Source of the DNA: an uncultured Clostridia bacterium
GTDB taxonomy: Bacteria > Bacillota > Clostridia > Lachnospirales > Anaerotignaceae
Direction of reading: 5' to 3'
Length of the DNA stretch: 10,699 nt
NCBI GenBank assembly: GCA_958420075.1
Contig: CATZIM010000040.1
Span: 1-10,699, forward strand
Shown here: positions 6,592 to 10,699 of the stretch, piece by piece
Numbering within the stretch: position 1 is the first letter of the stretch
How the letters are laid out: every line of letters begins with the position of its first letter
Made by a program: the position numbers and the translations under genes
The notes under the pieces: generated by a model
Databases searched by the model: none
What the model was told of the DNA's origin: nothing
What the model saw: only the letters and a program-made list of their open reading frames with translations

Positions 6592-6933
6592 TTAGAACAT
6601 GCCGCCCATGCCCATGCCGCCTGTCAGTTTGCCCATGGCATTGTTATACATTTCGTCTGCCTGACGGATGGCTTCGTTCACTGCGGACAGGATCAGGTCT
6701 TCCAGCATTTCCACATCATCGGGATCTACTACATCAGGGTTGATTTTCAGTTCTTTGATTTCTTTTTTGCCGGAAATAACAACTTTCACAGCACCGCCGC
6801 CGCTGGTCATTTCCAGTGTTTTTTCGTTGAGTTCTTCCTGCATGGCAGCCATCTGTTTCTGCATTTTCTGCGCCTGTTTCACCAGGTTGTTCATGTTCAT
6901 GCCGCCCATGCCGGGGAATCCGCCTCTTGCCAT
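6592..6933 (-). CDS. YbaB/EbfC family nucleoid-associated protein
   Basis: This is a small (113-residue) DNA-binding protein of the YbaB/EbfC family, a tweezer-like dimer that coats DNA. The signature region runs from [22 protein letters not shown] (coiled helix, about 14-35) through the strand core [20 protein letters not shown] and the helix [17 protein letters not shown]. Both ends are rich in Gly and Met ([11 protein letters not shown] at the start, GGMGMGGMF at the end), as is common in Firmicutes members. AGGAGG stands nine bases before the chosen ATG. A closer ATG (6938-6940) is out of frame and too near the ribosome-binding site. It is followed by recR and preceded by its own candidate promoter. 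Its cellular role is not well defined. Confidence 0.96.
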   Translation of the reverse strand: MARGGFPGMGGMNMNNLVKQAQKMQKQMAAMQEELNEKTLEMTSGGGAVKVVISGKKEIKELKINPDVVDPDDVEMLEDLILSAVNEAIRQADEMYNNAMGKLTGGMGMGGMF

Positions 6934-6978
6934 ATTTCATAACCTCCTAAAAGTTTTGATTTTTACCATATCGTTTCT

Positions 6979-7007
6979 ATTTTATATAAAAAGTGCCGGA
7001 ACTGCAA
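6979..7007 (-). promoter_or_regulatory. Candidate sigma-A promoter of ybaB-recR
   Basis: The minus strand shows TTGCAG (-35, 7007-7002) and TAAAAT (-10, 6984-6979) with a 17-bp spacer, in the 80-base gap between dnaX and ybaB. It would give ybaB-recR expression independent of dnaX read-through. No terminator is visible after dnaX, so both routes are possible. Confidence 0.6.
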
Positions 7008-7013
7008 GTGTTT

Positions 7014-8618
7014 TTAGGGTTCCATATCCGCTTCGGGGAAATATCCGCTCATGATGCTTGCCCATTCAGGATCGTTTTCGTCAGAAGCCGCTTCCTCCTC
7101 TGCGCCGTAATTGGCTTCCCGCCACTGGTCATAAGCGGCTTTTTCCAATGTTTGCAGCTGGAATGTCTTGCCTGTCGCTTTTTCCAGCTCCTCAGTGATC
7201 TGGGGCAGATATTTCTGCACCATGTCCGCCAAGGCGCCGTATTCGCAGACCAGATACACATTGTCATCCTCTTTGAAGCCGATTTCCACCCGGGACAGCT
7301 TGCTTTTCAGAATGGGGTCACCGATTTCATTGCGGAGCAAAGGCCATTCTTTCTGCAAATTTTCCTTATCCTCCGGCAGTGCAGGTGGTTTCCGCTTTGC
7401 CTTGGGCTTTTCTTTTTTCACAGCACCATCGGAAACCTGTTCTGTGACAGTGACTGTAACACCTTCCGCCACTTTTCGCTCCAGTCCTGCCAGTCTTGCC
7501 GCCAATGCGGTCAAGTCTGTATCTGCCCATGTGGAGCAAAGGCGCAGGATTTCCACTTCTAACAGGATACGCTCATTGGAAGCGTATTTCATGTCGTTCT
7601 GCAAGCCGGAAAACCGCCCAATCCAGTAAGTCAGTTCCGCAGGGGAAAGACCTTTCGCCTGCTGCTGCAAACGAGCGGCGTTTTCCGCAGACAAGTCCAA
7701 AATACGGGCATTGTCGGGCACCGTGGATGTGACCAGCAAATTCCGCAGATGCACCAAAAGCTCCGTCACAAACTGCTTTACATCACGGCCTGCCAGCAGC
7801 ATTTCCTCCACCAGTTCCATGGCTTTGGCGGCATTTTTCTGCTTCAAAGCCTCTGTCATGTCAAAGAACACCGTTTTGTCAACGGCACCCACCACATCCT
7901 GTACTTTTTCCAGTGTCACTTCCTCGCCGCTGTAAAAAGCAAGGCACTGATCCAAAATGCTCAAAGAGTCACGGAGAGAGCCGTCCGCCAGCTGTGCCAC
8001 ATACCGCAGAGCATCTTCTGTTGCCGCAAGTCCTTCTTCACTCAGATATTTCATCAGTGTATGGGCAATATCATCGGCAGTGATGCGACGGAAGTCGAAC
8101 CGCTGACAACGGGAAAGGATGGTGGCAGGCACTTTCTGAGGGTCAGTAGTCGCCAGAATAAAAATGACATGTGCAGGGGGTTCCTCCAATGTTTTCAGCA
8201 ATGCATTAAAAGCACTGTTGGACAACATATGCACTTCGTCGATGATATAGACCTTGAATGTGCCTTCTGTGGGAGGATATTTCACTTCTTCCCGGATTTC
8301 ACGGATGTTGTCTACGCTGTTGTTGGAAGCGGCGTCGATTTCCATAACGTTGACACTGCGCCCCGCCAGAATATCCTGACAGACTTTACATTCGTTGCAG
8401 GGTTCCCCATCTTCTGTGGGATGCAGGCAGTTGATGGCACGGGCGAAAATCTTCGCTGTGGATGTTTTGCCGGTGCCTCTGGTGCCGCAGAACAGATAGG
8501 CATGGGAAACACGCCCTGTTTTCATCTGATTTTTCAGTGTTTTCACAATATGATCCTGCCCCACCACGCCGGCAAAGACGTTGGGGCGGAATTTTCTGTA
8601 TAACGCCGTGTAAGACAT
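7014..8618 (-). CDS. dnaX: DNA polymerase III subunit gamma/tau DnaX
   Basis: DnaX is the clamp-loader ATPase that opens the beta clamp and organises the replisome. The 534-residue product starts MSYTALYRKFRP, the conserved N-terminus. It has Walker A GTRGTGKTST (45-54), a zinc-binding cysteine set (Cys64, Cys74, Cys77, Cys80), Walker B VYIIDEVHML (123-132) and the arginine-finger SRC motif (169-171). Clamp-loader domains II-III run to about residue 385. A charged linker and a tau-specific C-terminal domain follow, ending in an acidic tail. GAAGGAGG upstream supports this start. The frame is open to 8738, but the extra 40 codons lack the conserved start and cross the promoter. An A6 tract at codons 401-402 lies in the linker and could permit -1 frameshifting to a short gamma-like form (see findings). 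Confidence 0.97.
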   Translation of the reverse strand: MSYTALYRKFRPNVFAGVVGQDHIVKTLKNQMKTGRVSHAYLFCGTRGTGKTSTAKIFARAINCLHPTEDGEPCNECKVCQDILAGRSVNVMEIDAASNNSVDNIREIREEVKYPPTEGTFKVYIIDEVHMLSNSAFNALLKTLEEPPAHVIFILATTDPQKVPATILSRCQRFDFRRITADDIAHTLMKYLSEEGLAATEDALRYVAQLADGSLRDSLSILDQCLAFYSGEEVTLEKVQDVVGAVDKTVFFDMTEALKQKNAAKAMELVEEMLLAGRDVKQFVTELLVHLRNLLVTSTVPDNARILDLSAENAARLQQQAKGLSPAELTYWIGRFSGLQNDMKYASNERILLEVEILRLCSTWADTDLTALAARLAGLERKVAEGVTVTVTEQVSDGAVKKEKPKAKRKPPALPEDKENLQKEWPLLRNEIGDPILKSKLSRVEIGFKEDDNVYLVCEYGALADMVQKYLPQITEELEKATGKTFQLQTLEKAAYDQWREANYGAEEEAASDENDPEWASIMSGYFPEADMEP

Positions 8619-8637
8619 GGCGATTCCTCCTTCATAA

Positions 8638-8673
8638 CGCCTGAAAAACAGGCGGAAATGTCCCAAAGGGACA
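8638..8673 (-). promoter_or_regulatory. Two tandem small hairpins in the dnaX leader
   Basis: Two short perfect stem-loops lie between the candidate dnaX promoter and its ribosome-binding site. One is TGTCCC (8673-8668) with GGGACA (8664-8659), a 3-nt loop. The other is CGCCTG (8654-8649) with CAGGCG (8643-8638), a 5-nt loop. The second ends just before the ribosome-binding region. They might set mRNA stability or translation. No T run follows, so they are not terminators. Confidence 0.4.
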
Positions 8674-8678
8674 GATAC

Positions 8679-8684
8679 AGTATA
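8679..8684 (-). promoter_or_regulatory. Candidate extended -10 promoter of dnaX
   Basis: On the minus strand TATACT (8684-8679) is preceded by TGC, giving the extended -10 pattern TGNTATACT. The -35 position (TTTTCA at 8707-8702) is weak, as is usual for extended -10 promoters. It lies about 60 bases upstream of the dnaX start codon. Confidence 0.55.
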
Positions 8685-8722
8685 GCATAGGGCAGGGGAA
8701 ATGAAAAGGCAGGGAAAATGTT

Positions 8723-9175
8723 CTAAATCAGTTTCCAAACGTGGAGTTTCCCTTGTTTTTGCAGTTTTTCTGCATATTCCAATGAAACATACGCCCCTCC
8801 GGTAATATTTTTCACATAAGCAATCACAAAATCACTGTGTGCAATCATATATCTGTTTAATCTCGGAATCGCAACCCGATATGGCACCATTTCTTGACCT
8901 TCTGGAAGATAACTTCCATCAAAATATGCTGGCAATTCTAATTTTTTCTTTGGATAATATGCCAAACATAAATATAAAGATATATTGGCGTATTTTTTCT
9001 TACAAACACCTACAGCCTTTCCTGCCATAAAGTCAAAACTTCCATGGTTTCCCACATAAAATTCTGTAACCCCAAACTCCGAAATATGTTGCTCTATCAC
9101 ATCACATAAACCATCATATATTTCAAACGGTGCATCCCGATGTCCAATAAAAAAACACTTTCCACCCAATACCAT
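8723..9175 (-). CDS. SLOG-superfamily (Rossmann-like) protein of unknown function
   Basis: This is a 150-residue single-domain protein with the look of a short SLOG/DUF1273-like nucleotide-binding fold. It has a first strand plus FIGHRD motif (9-14), a second strand with FYVGNHGSFDFMAGKAV (39-55), a strand in ISLYLCLAYY, and a C-terminal IAHSDFVIAYV...GGAY (111-129) where this family keeps a glycine-containing ligand site. It has no signal peptide or membrane segment. SLOG proteins bind nucleotide-derived ligands or act on cytokinin-like phosphoribosyl compounds, and some belong to defence systems. No specific role can be assigned here. The coding DNA is clearly AT-richer than dnaX and tadA, suggesting acquisition. 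Start choice is uncertain: the ATG lies only two bases after GGAG, and a TTG at 9167-9169 would be better spaced, giving 148 residues. It is divergent from an Xre-type regulator. Confidence 0.7.
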   Translation of the reverse strand: MVLGGKCFFIGHRDAPFEIYDGLCDVIEQHISEFGVTEFYVGNHGSFDFMAGKAVGVCKKKYANISLYLCLAYYPKKKLELPAYFDGSYLPEGQEMVPYRVAIPRLNRYMIAHSDFVIAYVKNITGGAYVSLEYAEKLQKQGKLHVWKLI

Positions 9176-9187
9176 CACTCCAATTCG

Positions 9188-9220
9188 TATTATTACAATG
9201 ATACTTTGTAATAATATTAC
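9188..9220. promoter_or_regulatory. Candidate operator: 11-bp perfect inverted repeat with an overlapping second palindrome
   Basis: TATTATTACAA (9188-9198) and TTGTAATAATA (9206-9216) are perfect inverted repeats around a 7-bp spacer. A second palindrome, GTAATA-A-TATTAC (9208-9220), overlaps the right arm, so TATTAC-like half-sites occur three or more times. The element sits between the divergent SLOG and Xre-type genes and overlaps the candidate SLOG -10 box. The neighbouring Cro/CI-type protein is the obvious candidate binder, by inference. Confidence 0.65.
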
Positions 9221-9242
9221 CATGTTTATTACTGCTATACAA
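9214..9242 (-). promoter_or_regulatory. Candidate promoter of the SLOG gene
   Basis: The minus strand has TTGTAT (-35, 9242-9237) and TAATAT (-10, 9219-9214) with a 17-bp spacer. Transcription would start near 9207, inside the inverted repeat at 9188-9216, as expected for a repressible promoter. No equally good promoter is visible for the divergent regulator. Confidence 0.5.
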
Positions 9243-9275
9243 TTCCCTAAACTAATGGTAACAGGTGGTGATAAC

Positions 9276-9611
9276 ATGCAGCAGAAAAAAGAAATCAATA
9301 TCCAAATGGGCAGCCGTATTCGCAAAGCGCGTTTACAAGCAGGTCTAACCCAAGAGGCTTTTGCCGAACTTTTGAATCTTGGACCCAAGCATATTTCCGC
9401 CATTGAGCGAGGCATCGTAGGGCTTTCCATGGAAACCCTCCAAAATATCTGTCAAGTGCTGCATGTTTCCGCAGACACCCTCCTTTTTGGGGATATAGAA
9501 AAATCTCCGGCAGATGCCCTCTGCCAGCGACTTGGGCGGCTTTCTCCTGAAGAATTTACCCAGATAGAAGAAATCATCAATAAAATACTGGAAATTTTCG
9601 CAAAAAAATAA
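9276..9611 (+). CDS. Cro/CI-type (Xre family) helix-turn-helix regulator
   Basis: This is a 111-residue DNA-binding protein. The HTH_3 domain occupies about residues 12-70: IRKARLQAGLTQEAFAELL supplies helices 1-2 and GPKHISAIERG the recognition helix. ETLQNICQVLHVSADTLLFG completes the five-helix fold. The remaining 35 or so residues are a short helical tail, not an enzymatic or ligand domain. The start at 9276 follows AGGTGGTG with a five-base gap. The frame is open further upstream, but that region holds the operator and is rejected as coding. It is divergent from the SLOG gene and probably represses it and itself. The stop codon abuts the hairpin shared with the SRP RNA. The pair resembles an accessory regulator-effector unit. 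Confidence 0.85.
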   Translation: MQQKKEINIQMGSRIRKARLQAGLTQEAFAELLNLGPKHISAIERGIVGLSMETLQNICQVLHVSADTLLFGDIEKSPADALCQRLGRLSPEEFTQIEEIINKILEIFAKK

Positions 9612-9646
9612 CCGAAAGAGAAATATCTCTTTCGGTTTTCTTTTTT
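9606..9646. terminator. Bidirectional terminator shared by the Xre-type gene and the SRP RNA
   Basis: A perfect 11-bp stem (9611-9621 with 9626-9636) has an AATA loop. On the plus side it is followed by a T-rich tail (9635-9646), and on the minus side by T residues corresponding to the A run at 9602-9608. It ends the regulator from the left and the SRP RNA from the right. Confidence 0.92.
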
Positions 9647-9650
9647 ATAG

Positions 9651-9924
9651 GAATCCGTGCATCTGCTGTTGTCACTGCCAACCATGCGTAACCTCCTTCT
9701 GAAGCTCCATCCAAGCGACCTTGCGACACACGAGAAGTTGACTGCTTAGTGCTGCTGCCTTCCGACCCTGACACGGTTCACAGGCTCCTGTTGTGCAAGA
9801 CTTGAACTTCAACGCCCCTTCCAAAGGGCAGACCATTTTTGGACGGCGCCGAAAGCAGACGTCACCCCCACTGTAGCGGATTGTGGGTGCAGGGTACCGC
9901 TAATCCCCCGGCTAGCACGGAAAT
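9651..9924 (-). ncRNA. ffs: Signal recognition particle RNA, large Gram-positive type with Alu domain
   Basis: This is the 4.5S/scRNA homologue that joins Ffh to target membrane and secretory proteins. On the minus strand the domain IV signature is GTGTCAGGGTCGGAAGGCAG followed by CAGCAC (9776-9751), with the GGAA tetraloop and the 5' CAGG / 3' AGCA internal loop that binds Ffh. The tetraloop-closing stem GUC/GGC differs from the usual UCC/GGA but still pairs (one G-U). The 5' part GTGCTAGCCGGGGGATTAGC, followed by GGTACCCTGCACCC and CAATCCGCT, matches the Alu domain of Bacillus scRNA. The ends pair through CCGTGC (9920-9915) and GCACGG (9660-9655), giving about 270 nt. Exact ends are estimated and the primary transcript probably starts near 9944. 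It lies between tadA and dnaX, its usual Firmicutes position apart from the inserted gene pair. Confidence 0.96.
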
Positions 9925-9950
9925 TTTACCGTTTTCAAAAATGCCATTAT

Positions 9951-9979
9951 AGTATACATAACAACGGGCTTTCTGTCAA
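9951..9979 (-). promoter_or_regulatory. Strong sigma-A promoter of the SRP RNA
   Basis: The minus strand carries consensus TTGACA (-35, 9979-9974) and TATACT (-10, 9956-9951) with a 17-bp spacer. A TATAAT at 9951-9946 is overlapped, but its spacing (22 bp) is too long. Near-consensus boxes suit an abundant stable RNA. The gap from here to the tadA stop holds nothing else that I can identify, and no clear terminator after tadA. Confidence 0.88.
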
Positions 9980-10032
9980 TGGAAAATTCCGCAAAAGGCG
10001 TATTTCCGGCAAAAACCCTTGATTTTTCTGTG

Positions 10033-10548
<516 letters not shown>

Positions 10549-10553
10549 TTATG

Positions 10554-10699
10554 TTATTCCGCAGCCTGTTCTGCCATGCAAAGAGAACCATTCCGCTCCT
10601 CAATGTCTGTCACCAGCCAGTAGTCATCCAGCCCGTCGCTGTTCAAATCATAGGGATAGATGCACTGTCCGTACACAATGTCCTCATTGGAGGAACGCA
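10554..10699 (-). CDS. C-terminal end of an unknown protein with an EF-hand-like motif (partial)
   Basis: Only the last 48 residues or so are inside the window. The frame runs unbroken from the right edge to the TAA at 10554-10556. The visible peptide includes YGQCIYPYDLNSDGLDDYWL and ends in MAEQAAE. DLNSDGLDDY has the D-x-N-x-D-G spacing of a calcium-binding EF-hand-like loop, as seen in dockerin, thrombospondin-type-3-like and FG-GAP-type repeats of extracellular proteins. That is suggestive only. No signal or membrane segment can be judged from this fragment. It lies 17 bases upstream of tadA on the same strand. I do not recognise the gene. Confidence 0.6.
   Translation of the reverse strand, partial: RSSNEDIVYGQCIYPYDLNSDGLDDYWLVTDIEERNGSLCMAEQAAE

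Noticed and set aside
6734..6940. Open frame starting at the ATG closest to the ybaB ribosome-binding site
   Set aside because: It is out of frame with ybaB, only two bases from AGGAGG, and encodes a low-information charged peptide.
8619..8738. Upstream extension of dnaX by 40 codons
   Set aside because: It crosses the candidate promoter and hairpins. The conserved DnaX N-terminus MSYTALYRKFRP begins at 8618 behind a good ribosome-binding site.
9198..9275. Upstream extension of the Xre-type gene
   Set aside because: It begins inside the inverted repeat and lacks a ribosome-binding site. AGGTGGTG fits the start at 9276.
9176..9430. Upstream extension of the SLOG gene to 9430
   Set aside because: It would overlap the Xre-type gene and the operator on the opposite strand, and the extra residues have no family similarity.

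Overview
The window looks like chromosomal DNA of a low-to-mid GC Gram-positive anaerobe of the Clostridia, probably a Lachnospiraceae-like gut organism. This is inferred from strong AGGAGG ribosome-binding sites, sigma-A type promoters, a long Bacillus-type SRP RNA with an Alu domain, a split ThrE exporter, and the Firmicutes gene order tadA - SRP RNA - dnaX - ybaB - recR. I cannot name a species.

Left part (1-3560, minus strand): a thiamine-precursor salvage operon. A sigma-A promoter (3504-3532) drives a TPP riboswitch (3400-3485) and an intrinsic terminator (3339-3372). Then come tenA (thiaminase II), thiZ (ATPase), thiX (permease) and thiY (lipoprotein pyrimidine-binding protein). The riboswitch and terminator can form mutually exclusive helices, so the operon should be off when thiamine pyrophosphate is abundant.

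Middle (3693-5892): a two-gene plus-strand operon encodes both halves of a split threonine/serine exporter. Convergent to it is a small PNPOx-like flavoprotein, which is divergent from an HxlR-type regulator with a palindromic candidate operator at its start.

Right part (5979-10699, minus strand): a conserved housekeeping cluster. Reading leftward it holds the end of an unknown gene, tadA (tRNA adenosine deaminase), the SRP RNA, dnaX (clamp-loader tau subunit), ybaB (nucleoid protein) and recR (recombination repair). Between the SRP RNA and dnaX sits a visibly AT-richer insert with two divergent genes, a SLOG-fold protein of unknown function and a Cro/CI-type regulator. They share an intergenic region with a perfect 11-bp inverted repeat. 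This pair is the most likely accessory or undescribed unit in the window.

Three intrinsic terminators (1-47, 4957-5002, 5931-5981) share stem sequence and a TAAGAAAA flank, and so look like copies of one dispersed element.
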